64,000 nt of DNA, from contig NZ_CP061725.1 in the NCBI RefSeq assembly GCF_014764405.1, forward strand, positions 62,001 to 126,000, written 5' to 3'. Source of the DNA: Micromonospora craniellae. Lineage in GTDB: Bacteria; Actinomycetota; Actinomycetes; Mycobacteriales; Micromonosporaceae. The position numbers and the translations under genes are program-made. This document shows positions 42,951-51,622 of the stretch, one piece after another. The stretch's first letter is position 1. Every line of letters starts with the position of its first letter. The notes beneath the pieces were generated by a model. That model made no database searches. It was not told the origin of the DNA and saw only the letters and a program-made list of their open reading frames with translations.

Positions 42951-43238
42951 ATGCGCAAACAATCACTGCGTCAACGACTGGTCCGGACGACCCTGGTGGT
43001 CACCCTGGTGGCCAGTGGCCTGGGCACGACGGCCGGGGCCGCCCACGCCGCCCCCGTTCCCGCCGTCAACGCGGCGGTGAGTGCCGCGCCGGTCACGCAG
43101 GCCGCTGCGGGTGCCTGGCTACTCCAAGGCGTCTTCCCCGACCCGATCACCTGCCACATCGCCGGAGTCGCCTCCGGTCGCGAGTACGTCTGCGTCTGGT
43201 ACGTCCTCGCCTGGGCCCTCAACATCTGGCAGGACTAG
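42951..43238 (+). CDS. Small secreted protein, unknown function
   Basis: A 95-residue protein with a clear Sec signal peptide: basic MRKQSLRQRLVR, hydrophobic TTLVVTLVASGLGTTAG and an AHA-AP cleavage site near residue 34. The mature part (about 60 residues) has an Ala/Val-rich stretch and then a hydrophobic, aromatic C-terminus (GREYVCVWYVLAWALNIW) with two cysteines (TCHIAG and YVCVW), possibly a disulfide. The start is supported by GGGAGGAGAG upstream of ATG. I know no family; an antimicrobial, surface-active or cell-envelope peptide is possible but not shown. Confidence 0.7.
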   Translation: MRKQSLRQRLVRTTLVVTLVASGLGTTAGAAHAAPVPAVNAAVSAAPVTQAAAGAWLLQGVFPDPITCHIAGVASGREYVCVWYVLAWALNIWQD

Positions 43239-43407
43239 CGATCCCGGCGTCGCCGTTTCCGTCGAACAGAGAGCCGGGTCCCGGCCCCGGCCCACGATCA
43301 CGGATGTCCTGATCGCCACGTGCGGGTCGGCGTCGACAGGCCGGGGTGCCCGACCGGGCACCCCGGCCGCACGCTGCCCGAAGCGACCACCACCAGCGTG
43401 ACACAGC

Positions 43408-43944
43408 TCAGTAGCCGAGCAGGGCGATGACCAGCGAGGAGGCGGCGGCCGTGAGGAGCACGCTGCCGGTGCCGAGCCCGGTGACCGCGCTCACCGGTAG
43501 GGCACGGTGGCGGGCCACCGGGACGGCCGCGACCGCGACCAGCGTGATCAGCGCCGCCACCACATGGATCAGCGGGTAGTTGATCAGGGCGGCAACCGGG
43601 AACAGGTGTACGCCGACGACGAACGCGATCCAGGCCGGGATGATGTCGCGGTGGCGTACGGCGGCAAGGATGCCGGCACCGAGCGCGGCGAGCCCGAACT
43701 CGATGCCGACCACGATGCCGAAGGCGCGGCTGGTCTCCGCGGTGAACGCCGTTCCCTCCGACCAGTGTTGCCAGGTCACGAGCGCCCCGACCACCAGCAC
43801 GAGGACGGCCGCGACCGCACCGGCAACGAGTGGCTTGCGCCAGCGCGGCGGCGGTGCTTCCTGCGCCCACCCGAACCAGCTGGAGGCGAAGAACCCGAAG
43901 ACGACAGCGGTGGCTGCCGCATCACGGACGTGCTCGGCGATCAT
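43408..43944 (-). CDS. Integral membrane protein, unknown function
   Basis: A 178-residue protein with about five membrane segments, for example residues 11-28 (AATAVVFGFFASSWFGWA), 40-57 (LVAGAVAAVLVLVVGALV), 83-100 and 109-130 (IIPAWIAFVVGVHLFPVAALI) and the C-terminus (LLTAAASSLVIALLGY). The pattern suggests a small actinobacterial membrane family without known function. ATG at 43944 was chosen over an earlier in-frame Met because it begins just before the first segment. It stands alone between the secreted protein and the lyase gene. Confidence 0.7.
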   Translation of the reverse strand: MIAEHVRDAAATAVVFGFFASSWFGWAQEAPPPRWRKPLVAGAVAAVLVLVVGALVTWQHWSEGTAFTAETSRAFGIVVGIEFGLAALGAGILAAVRHRDIIPAWIAFVVGVHLFPVAALINYPLIHVVAALITLVAVAAVPVARHRALPVSAVTGLGTGSVLLTAAASSLVIALLGY

Positions 43945-44058
43945 CACACTCCATCCGTGGCGGCCGGCTGTGCCGTAGGAAGCTACCAGGCGGGCAGACA
44001 TGGCTGCCCGGACAGCGGGATAGCGGGCGGATGGAGGTTCCCTGGGCGCGCGGCCCGG

Positions 44059-44961
44059 CTACCGCGGGTCGGCCGGGAACCAGCCGGCCCGACCGAGCGC
44101 ACCGGGCAGCCGGTCCTTGCCCAGTTGGTCGCCGATCCACGCCGCCGTTTCGATCACCTTCGTCGGATCGAGACCGGTGGGGTGGCCGGAGCGGTGCAAC
44201 GCGTAGGTGAGGTCCTCAGTGGCAACGTTGCCGGTGGCTGCCGGGGCGAAGGGGCATCCTCCGATACCACCGACACTCGCGTCGAGCACGGTCACGCCGG
44301 CCTCGACCGCCGCCAACGCGTTGGCGACGGCGGTGTTCCGTGTGTCGTGGAAGTGGGCACGCAGCGGCACGCCCGGTGCCGCCGCCGTCACGGCGGACAC
44401 CAGGGCCCGCACCTGGGTGGGTACGCCCACCCCGATGGTGTCCGCCAGCGCGATCTCGTCGGGTTCGCCCTCGACCAGCCGCCGCGCCAGGTCACCGACG
44501 GTCGCCGGGGAGACATCGCCTTCGAAGGGACAGCCGAACGCGGCGGCCACGGTCACGCTGGCCCGCACACCGGCCGCGTGGGCGGCTTTCGCGATGTCGG
44601 TCCAGGCACCGAGCATGGCATCGACGGAGGCACCCTGGTTGCGCTGGCTGAAGGTCTCGGTGGCGACCACGACGCAGTTCACCTCGTCCACCCCGGCTGC
44701 CAGCGCCCGGTCCAGCCCGCGCCGGTTCAGCACCAGGCCGATGTACGATACGTCGCCGCGCCGTGGCACTGCGGCCATCACCGCTTCCGCGTCAGCCATC
44801 TGCGGCACCCGGTCGGCACGGACGAACGACACCGCCTCGACCCGTCGGGCTCCTGCCTCGACACAGCGCCGGATCAACTCGATCTTGCTTGCCGTCGACA
44901 GGATCTCGGGCTCGTTCTGCAGACCGTCCCGAGGAGACACTTCCACCACCTGAACCACCAT
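44059..44961 (-). CDS. mvaB: Hydroxymethylglutaryl-CoA lyase-family protein
   Basis: A 300-residue HMGL-like TIM-barrel protein. VSPRDGLQNEPEIL carries the catalytic Arg and metal-binding Asp, HFHDTRNTA the two metal His, and SVGGIGGCPFAPAATGNVATEDL the mobile-loop Cys signature. The family cleaves HMG-CoA or related 3-hydroxy-3-methylacyl-CoAs to acetyl-CoA and a ketone or acid. A TGTATACA site sits within 10 bp upstream of ATG at 44961, between this gene and the divergent GntR gene. Its co-location with the microcompartment locus and the CoA transferase suggests it cleaves a CoA ester from that pathway rather than taking part in leucine catabolism. Confidence 0.9.
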   Translation of the reverse strand: MVVQVVEVSPRDGLQNEPEILSTASKIELIRRCVEAGARRVEAVSFVRADRVPQMADAEAVMAAVPRRGDVSYIGLVLNRRGLDRALAAGVDEVNCVVVATETFSQRNQGASVDAMLGAWTDIAKAAHAAGVRASVTVAAAFGCPFEGDVSPATVGDLARRLVEGEPDEIALADTIGVGVPTQVRALVSAVTAAAPGVPLRAHFHDTRNTAVANALAAVEAGVTVLDASVGGIGGCPFAPAATGNVATEDLTYALHRSGHPTGLDPTKVIETAAWIGDQLGKDRLPGALGRAGWFPADPR

Positions 44962-44972
44962 ATGTATACAAT
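44961..44972. promoter_or_regulatory. Probable GntR operator, TATGTATACAAT
   Basis: TATGTATACAAT lies between the divergent lyase (start 44961) and GntR (start 45036) genes. It shares the TGTATACA core with sites at 51504-51513 and 63407-63416 and resembles operators of FCD-type GntR regulators. It is so close to the lyase start that it may also include the promoter -10 of one of the genes. Confidence 0.6.
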
Positions 44973-45035
44973 CTCAGACTGTCAGACCGGCGGCAAGGGT
45001 GCCGACGACATGCGGCTCACACGACGGAGGCACGG

Positions 45036-45692
45036 GTGACGAACGCCGCGGAGGATGCGTACGAGGCACTGCGGAGCGCGATCCTGAACGGCTCGATCGG
45101 CCCGCGCGCCCGCCTGGGCGAGATGGAGCTGTCCCGGCAGTTCGGCGTCAGCCGGACGCCGATCCGGGAGGCGCTGCGCAGGCTCACCGCGGAGGGCCTC
45201 GTCGTCTTCCAGCCCAACCGCGGGGCCCGGGTCGCCGAATGGTCACTCAGCGATCTCCAGGACATCTACGAGATCCGTGCCCGGCTGGAGAGCTATGGCG
45301 CGGCCCTGGCCGCCAGGCGCATCGACGCCGACGTCCTGGATCGGCTGGACGTGCTCTGCGATCAGATGGAGGAGCTGGCCCGACGGATGGGTCCGCAGGA
45401 TCTGGACCGGATCGCGACCCTCAACTCCGAGTTGCACCACCTGGTCCTGAAGGCCGCCGCCAGCCCTCGGCTCACCTCGCTGCTGTCCGCGGTCGTGGAG
45501 GTGCCGCTGGTCGTACGGGCGTTCCGCCTCTACACGCCGGACGCCCTGGCCCGCAGCATGGCACACCACCGGGACCTGGTGGCGGCGCTGCGGGCCAGGG
45601 ACGCTGAGTGGGCGTCGAGCACGATGCGGGCCCACGTGCTGGCCGCCCGGACGGTGCTGCTGGACGGCATGGTGGACCGCCCCGAGCGGTGA
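45036..45692 (+). CDS. GntR-family (FCD) transcriptional regulator
   Basis: A 218-residue regulator. The N-terminal winged helix (AYEALRSAILNGSIGPRARLGEMELSRQFGVSRTPIREALRRL) and the NRGARVAEWSL linker are typical. The C-terminal FCD domain is all-helical, with metal-ligand candidates in ELHHLVLKAA and SMAHHRDLVAAL. GTG at 45036 has CGGAGG upstream. It diverges from the lyase gene across a TGTATACA site and lies at the end of the microcompartment locus. It most likely represses the lyase, transporter and microcompartment operons until an acid-type inducer is present. Confidence 0.93.
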   Translation: MTNAAEDAYEALRSAILNGSIGPRARLGEMELSRQFGVSRTPIREALRRLTAEGLVVFQPNRGARVAEWSLSDLQDIYEIRARLESYGAALAARRIDADVLDRLDVLCDQMEELARRMGPQDLDRIATLNSELHHLVLKAAASPRLTSLLSAVVEVPLVVRAFRLYTPDALARSMAHHRDLVAALRARDAEWASSTMRAHVLAARTVLLDGMVDRPER

Positions 45693-45747
45693 CCGGTGGC
45701 CGGTCCCGCACCCGCCGCCCGCAACCGCCTCACGCCCTGGTTAGCCG

Positions 45748-46707
45748 TCAGCTTCCGGGCGCTCCGGGCTTGATACAGGCCACCTCTCGATCGGCGTCGA
45801 ACGGCGTCAGGCGCACCTCGGTCTGTACACACCGGTCCTCGCCGACCGGGCAGCGTCCGTACAGGACACATCCCGGCACGAGCTGGGTCGGGCTCAGCGG
45901 GTCACCGACCAGCCGGGCCGGTGCCAGCTCCTGGTCGGGATCGACGGGTAGTGCCGCCGCCAGCAGGGCGCGGGTGTACGGGTGCTGCGGATCGGCGAAC
46001 ACCAGCTCGGACGGGCCGGTCTCGACGACCCGCCCCCGGTACATGACCGCGATGCGGTCGCTGACGTACCGGACCGTGTGGATGTCGTGGGAGATGAACA
46101 GGTAACCCATGCCGAGTTCGGCCTGCAGATCGGCGAGCAGACGCAGGATCTGGGCACGGACCGACAGGTCCAGCGAGGACGTGGGTTCGTCGAGCACGAC
46201 CAGGGACGGCTCGGTCACCACAGCCCGGGCGATGCCGACCCGCTGCTGCTGCCCGCCGCTGAGTTCGCCGGGATACCGCCGCGCCATGTCGGGGGCGAGT
46301 CCCACCTGTTCGATCATCTGCGCGACCCGGGCACGGCGCTGTGCGGTGGACATCGTGGGCCGGTGGATGGCGAGCGGTTCGCCGATGATGTCGGCCACCC
46401 GCATCCGGGGGTTCAGCGACTCGAACGGTTCCTGGAAGATGATCTGCAGTTTCGCGCGCAGCTTGCGCATCTCGGCGGCGGGCAACGCGAGCACGTCGGC
46501 GCCGTCGAAGCGCACCGACCCCCGGGTCGGTTCGATCAGGCGCAGGGCCAGCCGACCCAGCGTCGACTTGCCGGATCCGCTCTCGCCGATGACCGCCACG
46601 GTCTCTCCGGCGTCCACCGACAGCGACACGTCGTCCAGGGCGTAGACACGAGTGTCGCCACCGACGTGGAACTCCTTGCTGACGTTGGTCAGCTCCAGCA
46701 GACTCAC
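45748..46707 (-). CDS. Peptide/nickel-type ABC transporter ATP-binding protein (DppF-like)
   Basis: A 319-residue ATPase. Walker A is GESGSGKST, signature LSGGQQQRVGIARA, Walker B LVVLDEPTSSLD. The C-terminal oligopeptide-transporter extension PVDPDQELAPARLVGDPLSP with a CVLYGRCPVGEDRC cysteine cluster is present. GTG at 46707 overlaps the DppD stop. It is the last gene of a four-gene DppBCDF importer unit; the matching binding protein is 15 kb away, at 61714, at the other end of the locus. The 3' end converges on GntR. Confidence 0.92.
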   Translation of the reverse strand: MSLLELTNVSKEFHVGGDTRVYALDDVSLSVDAGETVAVIGESGSGKSTLGRLALRLIEPTRGSVRFDGADVLALPAAEMRKLRAKLQIIFQEPFESLNPRMRVADIIGEPLAIHRPTMSTAQRRARVAQMIEQVGLAPDMARRYPGELSGGQQQRVGIARAVVTEPSLVVLDEPTSSLDLSVRAQILRLLADLQAELGMGYLFISHDIHTVRYVSDRIAVMYRGRVVETGPSELVFADPQHPYTRALLAAALPVDPDQELAPARLVGDPLSPTQLVPGCVLYGRCPVGEDRCVQTEVRLTPFDADREVACIKPGAPGS

Positions 46708-47741
46708 CGAGCTGCCTCCCTCTCCTGGGGCAGGTGACACCAGTACGTCTGACCGGACGGCTCCGTCACCGCGGCCGGAACCACCTGGGCGCACGGTTCG
46801 AAGGCGTGCGGGCAGCGGGCCCGGAAGGGGCATCCGGACGGGTAGTCGATCAGGTCGGGCAGTCGACCGGTGAGGTGCACCAGCGGCTCACCGGGCCGGG
46901 GAATGGCCCGGATGAGCGCCTGCGTGTACGGGTGGCGGGGGTCCTTGAGGACATCCCGGACCGTCCCGTGCTCGATGACCTTGCCGGCGTACATGACGAC
47001 GACCCGGTCGCAGTACTGCGCGACGACGCCGAGATCATGGGTGACCAGGAGCATCGAGCGGTCGTGTTCGCGCACCAGGCGGCGGATGAGATCCAGGATC
47101 TGCCGCTGCACGGTCAGGTCCAGACCGGTGGTCGGTTCGTCGGCGATCACGAAGGTCGGGTTGAGCAGCATGGCCATGGCGATCACCACCCGCTGGGCCA
47201 TGCCGCCGCTCAACTGGTGCGCGTAGCCGTCGAGGACCCGGTCCGGTCCGGCGATGCCGACGTCGGTGAGCGCGGTCCGCGCCCGGTCCCGGACCTCGCC
47301 GTCGGCCTTGACCCCGTGCGCGGCCATGATGGTGGCGAACTGCCGGTGGATCCGCATCACCGGGTTCAACGCGCTGAACGGGTTCTGAGCGATGAAGCCG
47401 ATGTCCTTGCCCCGCAGCCGGCGCAGCTCGGTGCGGCGTAGGCCGAGCAGGTCGACACCGTCGAAGCGGGCGGTGCCGTCGACCACCCGGCCGGGCGGCC
47501 GTACCAGGCCGAGGATGGAGCGGATGGTCACCGACTTGCCGCATCCGCTCTCGCCGACGACACCGACGATCTCTGCCCGGTCGACGTGGAAGTCGACTCC
47601 GTTGACCGCGTGGACCAGACCGTCCGGCGTGTCGAAGCGGGTGGTCAGGCCGCTGACCTCCAGCAGGCGTCCGGCGGATCCGCCGGACGTGGGCGGTGTG
47701 GGACGGCTGTCGGGTCGACGTCGTGCGTTGAGCAGACTCAT
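46704..47741 (-). CDS. Peptide/nickel-type ABC transporter ATP-binding protein (DppD-like)
   Basis: A 345-residue ATPase with Walker A GESGCGKSV, Q-loop FIAQNPFSALNPVMRI, signature LSGGMAQRVVIAMA and Walker B FVIADEPTTGLD. The extension ends with YPSGCPFRARCPHAFEPCAQ, a Cys set of this family that may hold an Fe-S cluster. An N-terminal 25-residue Pro/Ser tail precedes the domain. ATG at 47741 overlaps the permease stop (ATGA). Codon overlap with its neighbours shows one transcript for the four transporter genes. Confidence 0.92.
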   Translation of the reverse strand: MSLLNARRRPDSRPTPPTSGGSAGRLLEVSGLTTRFDTPDGLVHAVNGVDFHVDRAEIVGVVGESGCGKSVTIRSILGLVRPPGRVVDGTARFDGVDLLGLRRTELRRLRGKDIGFIAQNPFSALNPVMRIHRQFATIMAAHGVKADGEVRDRARTALTDVGIAGPDRVLDGYAHQLSGGMAQRVVIAMAMLLNPTFVIADEPTTGLDLTVQRQILDLIRRLVREHDRSMLLVTHDLGVVAQYCDRVVVMYAGKVIEHGTVRDVLKDPRHPYTQALIRAIPRPGEPLVHLTGRLPDLIDYPSGCPFRARCPHAFEPCAQVVPAAVTEPSGQTYWCHLPQEREAAR

Positions 47742-48604
47742 CGTTGCCTCGCCCGGCCGAAGGTGTCCTGCAACTCGTCGCTGATGGCGTTGAAACAGAG
47801 CACCGTGAGGAAGATGGCGAGTCCGGGGAAGACCGAGACCCACCACTGGCCGGTCGTCATGTTCTGCGCTCCTGTCTGGATCATCGCGCCCCAGCTCGCG
47901 TCCGCGGCGTTGATGCCGATGCCGAGGAAGGAGAGCGAGGCGATCACGACGATCGAGTGCGCGACCGCCAGCGACGCCTGGGCCAGGATGATGCCGGTCA
48001 TGTTCGGCAGGACGTGCCGGAACATCACGCGTGGCCCGGTCGCGCCGATGGCGTGGGCCGCCTCGATGTAGCGGCTCTCCCGGATGGTCAGTCCCTCGCT
48101 GCGGACCAGCCGGACGAACCGGGGGACGTTGATGATGGCGATGGCGACCACGACGTTCTCGATGTTGTTGCCCATCAGCGCAACCAGCGCGATGGCCAGG
48201 ATCAGCAGCGGGAATGCCTGGAACACGTCGAGTGCCCGGACGACCCGTTCGCCCCACGGTCCGCGGTGCAGGGCGGCCAGCCCGAGCAGTACGCCGATCA
48301 CCAGCGAGATCAGCATGCCGGCGAGGGCCAACGGGATGTCCACTCCCGCCGAGGCCACCAGTCGGCTGAACACGTCGAGACCGAACTTGTCGGTTCCCAT
48401 CCAGTGCTCACCGTCGGGCGCGGTGAGGGTGTTGGTGGACGGTTCCGTCGGGTCGTGCGGCAGCGGTGCGAGGTAGGCCGCGGCGAGCATGCTCGTCAGT
48501 ACGGCACCGGGCACCCACAGTCGCCACCGCCGGCGGCCCCGGGGGCGTTTCTTGGTCGTCGGGGCGGTGACCGTGGTGGGGTCGGCGGCCAGGGTCTCAG
48601 TCAT
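47738..48604 (-). CDS. Peptide-type ABC transporter permease (DppC-like)
   Basis: A 288-residue permease. HWMGTDKFGLDVFSRLVASAGVDIPLAL is the DppC-type entry motif, and the EAA loop is YIEAAHAIGATGPRVMFRHVLPN. About six membrane segments follow a cytoplasmic, basic N-terminus. ATG at 48604 is within the region overlapping the DppB stop by 8 bp. It pairs with the DppB-like protein. The ligand of this family ranges over peptides, opines, nickel and sugars. Confidence 0.93.
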   Translation of the reverse strand: MTETLAADPTTVTAPTTKKRPRGRRRWRLWVPGAVLTSMLAAAYLAPLPHDPTEPSTNTLTAPDGEHWMGTDKFGLDVFSRLVASAGVDIPLALAGMLISLVIGVLLGLAALHRGPWGERVVRALDVFQAFPLLILAIALVALMGNNIENVVVAIAIINVPRFVRLVRSEGLTIRESRYIEAAHAIGATGPRVMFRHVLPNMTGIILAQASLAVAHSIVVIASLSFLGIGINAADASWGAMIQTGAQNMTTGQWWVSVFPGLAIFLTVLCFNAISDELQDTFGRARQR

Positions 48605-49610
48605 AGCGCACCCTCGGGTCGAGCGCCGCGACCAGGATGTCCAGCGCGGTGAAGGCCAACAGGGTCCCGAGTCCGGCGGCCAGGATGAACCCCTGGACGG
48701 CCGGGATGTCGAGCTGGAGGATCGAGTCGATCGCCCACTCGCCGAAGCCACCCCAGGAGAAGATGGTTTCGATGATGGCCGCGCCGCCGAGCAGCGCGGC
48801 GAGGAGGATGCCGCCGTAGGTCAGGATCGGGGTCCGGGCCTGGCGGAAGGCGTACGCGAGGACGGTGCGCTCGCGCAGGCCGCTGGCGCGGGCGAACTCG
48901 ACCTGCTTGGACTCCAGAGCCGGCGCCAGCGAGGCGTACGTACTGCGGGCGAAGTACGCGGAGTAGTAGATGCCCAGCGTCAGGACCGGCAGCACCGAGT
49001 GCGCCACCGCCGATCGGAAGGTCCCCATGTCACCGGAGAGCAGCGAGTCCAGCAGCAGCGCCCCGGTCACGGTCGGCGGTGGCTCGTCCATCAGACCGAG
49101 CCGACCGACCGGGGCCGGCGCCCACCCGGCGAGATAGAAGAGCAGGTAGATGAGCAGCAACGCCAGGAAGAAGTCGGGGATCGACTGGAACGTGGTGACG
49201 ACGAAGCGGGAGGTCCGGTCGGCGACCGTGCCCCTGCGGTAGGCGCCCAGCGTGCCGAGGCCGATACCGAGGAGCGCGGCGAGGGTGAGGGAGAGGAACA
49301 CCAGTTCCAGGGTTGCCGGGGCGAACCGCAGGATCTCGTCGAGGATCGGCCGGTCGGTGTAGTAGGACGAGCCGAGGTCGCCGCGGACCAGGTTGTCGAG
49401 GTAGGTGACGAACCGTTCCCACAGGGGCTGGTCCAGGCCGAGTCGGCGTTCGATCTCGGCCAGTTCCGTCGGGGAGGCGGCCGGTCCGGCGATGACCCCG
49501 GCCGGGTTGCCGGGCAGCGCGTTGACCAGCAGGAATGCCAGCACGATGACGGAGAGCAGGCCCACCGGCAGGAAGAGGGTCCGCCGGCGGGCATATCTGA
49601 GGACCCGCAT
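48597..49610 (-). CDS. Peptide-type ABC transporter permease (DppB-like)
   Basis: A 337-residue permease with an N-terminal segment at about 12-33 (LFLPVGLLSVIVLAFLLVNALPG) and the usual large periplasmic loop with LGLDQPLWERFVTYLDNLVRGDLGSSYYT. The EAA loop is visible as EFARASGLRERTVLAYAFRQA. ATG at 49610 has GGAGGT upstream at optimal spacing; GTG one codon earlier is an alternative. It overlaps the cysteine-hydrolase stop, so hydrolase and transporter are made together. Confidence 0.93.
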   Translation of the reverse strand: MRVLRYARRRTLFLPVGLLSVIVLAFLLVNALPGNPAGVIAGPAASPTELAEIERRLGLDQPLWERFVTYLDNLVRGDLGSSYYTDRPILDEILRFAPATLELVFLSLTLAALLGIGLGTLGAYRRGTVADRTSRFVVTTFQSIPDFFLALLLIYLLFYLAGWAPAPVGRLGLMDEPPPTVTGALLLDSLLSGDMGTFRSAVAHSVLPVLTLGIYYSAYFARSTYASLAPALESKQVEFARASGLRERTVLAYAFRQARTPILTYGGILLAALLGGAAIIETIFSWGGFGEWAIDSILQLDIPAVQGFILAAGLGTLLAFTALDILVAALDPRVRYD

Positions 49611-50245
49611 CACGCACCTCCCGGTCCGAGCAGGGTGGTCGCCTCGTCCATGGTCAGGACTTGCGCGTACTTGGCCGCGAGGTCGAACAGCGCGGCCTGG
49701 TGCGGGCGTGGGTCCCGGTCCAGGCAGGCGTCGGCGACGACGAGTGGGACGAATCCGTGCTGCAACGCGTCCACCGCGCTCGCCCGGACGCAGCCGCTCG
49801 TCGAGGCGCCCGCGATGAGCAGCGCGTCCACCCCCAGCACGCGCAGGGTGCTGGCCAGGCTGGTGCCGAAGAAGGCACTGGCGTACTGCTTGGTCACCAC
49901 CGCCTCGCCGGCGACCGGTGCCAGGGTCGGCGGCGCGTCGGCGAACTCGCTGCCGCGCTCGAAGACCCGCAGGGCCGGCACCTTGCGCGTGAACAGGCCG
50001 CCGTCGACCCCGCCCGGGGTCAGCTCGACCCTGGTGTGGATCACCGGGGCGCCGTGCCGCCGGGCGGCGTCCAGCAGGTCGGCGCAGGCACGCAGGGCCG
50101 GCGGATTCTCGTCGCCGGCGTAGAGCGGTGACGCCGGGTCGAGGTAGGCCTGCACCAGGTCGACCAGCAGGAGCGCCCGGCGTGTGCCGTGTCCCAGGTC
50201 GCCGCCGAAGCCGGCGTTGCGGTAGTCCGCGTGGAGGTCATTCAC
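49610..50245 (-). CDS. Isochorismatase-like cysteine hydrolase
   Basis: A 211-residue cysteine hydrolase. The catalytic Asp is in ALLLVDLVQAYL, the Lys in VVTKQYASAFFGT, and the nucleophilic Cys in IAGASTSGCVRASAVDALQHGF. The pattern resembles N-carbamoylsarcosine amidase and related enzymes that split C-N bonds of ureido or carbamoyl compounds. GTG at 50245 is the likely start; upstream in-frame sequence is not family-like. It sits between the CoA transferase and DppB genes. Together with the hydantoinase-type pair it suggests a nitrogenous, carbamoyl- or lactam-containing substrate. Confidence 0.88.
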   Translation of the reverse strand: MNDLHADYRNAGFGGDLGHGTRRALLLVDLVQAYLDPASPLYAGDENPPALRACADLLDAARRHGAPVIHTRVELTPGGVDGGLFTRKVPALRVFERGSEFADAPPTLAPVAGEAVVTKQYASAFFGTSLASTLRVLGVDALLIAGASTSGCVRASAVDALQHGFVPLVVADACLDRDPRPHQAALFDLAAKYAQVLTMDEATTLLGPGGA

Positions 50246-50256
50246 CGTGTCCGCCT

Positions 50257-51468
50257 CTAGATGACGCCGCTGGCACGCAGTTCGTTGATCTCGGCCTTGG
50301 CGAGGCCGACGATGCCGGTCAGCACCTCGTCGGTGTGTTCGCCGAGGCGGGGGCCGGTCCACTTCACCCGGCCCGGTGTCCTCGACAGCCTCGGCACGAC
50401 GTTCTGCATCGGGAACTCGCCGAATTCGGGATGCTCCACCCGGACGATGGCCTCGCGGGCGGCGAAGTGCTCGTCGTCCAGCATCTCCGGCGCGCGATAG
50501 ACCCGGCCGACCGGGACGTCGTGCTTGATCATGACGGCCATCAGGTGTTCGGTGTCATGCTGACCCGACCACCGGGCGATGATCTCGTCCAGCTCGCCCT
50601 GATGGTGGCCTCGGGCGGCGTGGGTGGCGAAGCGCGGGTCGGTGCTCAACTCGGTCATGTCCATCGCCGAGGCGAGCCGCCGGAAGACGGTGTCCTGGTT
50701 GGCCGCGATGAGCAGCAGGCCGTCGTCGCGGGTCGGGTAGACGTTGGAGGGGGCGATGTTGGGCAGGATGGCCCCGGTGCGTTCGCGGACGTGACCACCC
50801 AACGTGTACTCGGGCAGCAGCGACTCCATCATCGCCAGGACCGCCTCGTAGATCGCCGAGTCGACGACCTGGCCACGGCCGCTCTGGTCACGCACCCGCA
50901 GGGCCAGCACCGCGCCCAGGGCGGCGAAGGTGCCGGCCAGCGAGTCGCCGAGGCTGACGCCCACCCGGCTCGGCGGGGTCTGCGGGTCGCCGACGACGTA
51001 CCGCAGGCCGCCCATCGCCTCACCGACCGATCCGTAGCCGGGCCGCGACGAGTACGGTCCGGTCTGGCCGAAGCCGGAGACGCGCACCATGACCAGGCCG
51101 GGGTTGTCCGCCGACATCTCCTCGTAGCCGAGGCCCCAGCGTTCCATCGTCCCGGGCCGGAAGTTCTCGACCACCACGTCGCTCTGCGCGATCAGGCGCC
51201 GGGCGACCGACTGCCCCTCGGGCGTGCGCAGGTCGACGGTGATCGACTTCTTGTTGCGGGCCACGATCGGCCACCACAACGACTTGCCGTGCGGCTTCTC
51301 CTGACCCCACTCGCGCATCGGGTCGCCCTGGCGTGGCGGCTCGCACTTGATCACGTCCGCGCCGAAGTCGGCCAGCAGTTGGCTGCAGAAGGGGCCTGCG
51401 AGCAGGGAGCCGAACTCGACCACGCGCACGCCGTGGAGCGGTCCTTCATGGTGCGTATCGCTAGACAT
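50257..51468 (-). CDS. CaiB/BaiF family III CoA transferase
   Basis: A 403-residue CoA transferase. It begins GVRVVEFGSLLAGPFCSQLLADFGADVIKCEPP; the motifs WWPIVARNKKSITVDLRTPEG and VVVENFRPGTMERWGLGYEE are intact, and the catalytic Asp corresponds to SLGDSLAGTFAALGA. It moves CoA from a donor acyl-CoA to a carboxylic acid, so it can activate an organic acid for cleavage by the HMG-CoA-lyase-type enzyme. ATG at 51468 follows GAGAGGTGTCC. It is the first gene of a unit with the hydrolase and DppBCDF, behind its own TTGTATACAA site. Confidence 0.93.
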   Translation of the reverse strand: MSSDTHHEGPLHGVRVVEFGSLLAGPFCSQLLADFGADVIKCEPPRQGDPMREWGQEKPHGKSLWWPIVARNKKSITVDLRTPEGQSVARRLIAQSDVVVENFRPGTMERWGLGYEEMSADNPGLVMVRVSGFGQTGPYSSRPGYGSVGEAMGGLRYVVGDPQTPPSRVGVSLGDSLAGTFAALGAVLALRVRDQSGRGQVVDSAIYEAVLAMMESLLPEYTLGGHVRERTGAILPNIAPSNVYPTRDDGLLLIAANQDTVFRRLASAMDMTELSTDPRFATHAARGHHQGELDEIIARWSGQHDTEHLMAVMIKHDVPVGRVYRAPEMLDDEHFAAREAIVRVEHPEFGEFPMQNVVPRLSRTPGRVKWTGPRLGEHTDEVLTGIVGLAKAEINELRASGVI

Positions 51469-51503
51469 GGACACCTCTCAAAGCAGCCCACCCGAGTGGG
51501 TGT

Positions 51504-51513
51504 TTGTATACAA
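51504..51513. promoter_or_regulatory. Probable GntR operator, TTGTATACAA
   Basis: TTGTATACAA is a perfect palindrome 36 bp upstream of the CoA-transferase start, in the 155-bp gap that separates it from the flavoprotein gene. It marks a second promoter in the locus and shares its core with sites at 44961 and 63407. Confidence 0.65.
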
Positions 51514-51622
51514 CAGTTCTGCGTCGTCCGCTGTCAACAGCGGCTTTTGCCAGCCAGAGCCAGAGCTGAATCCCGTGGTGCACCTCCGTGCATACAGGAC
51601 GGTCAGTGGTATGCCATGCCGA

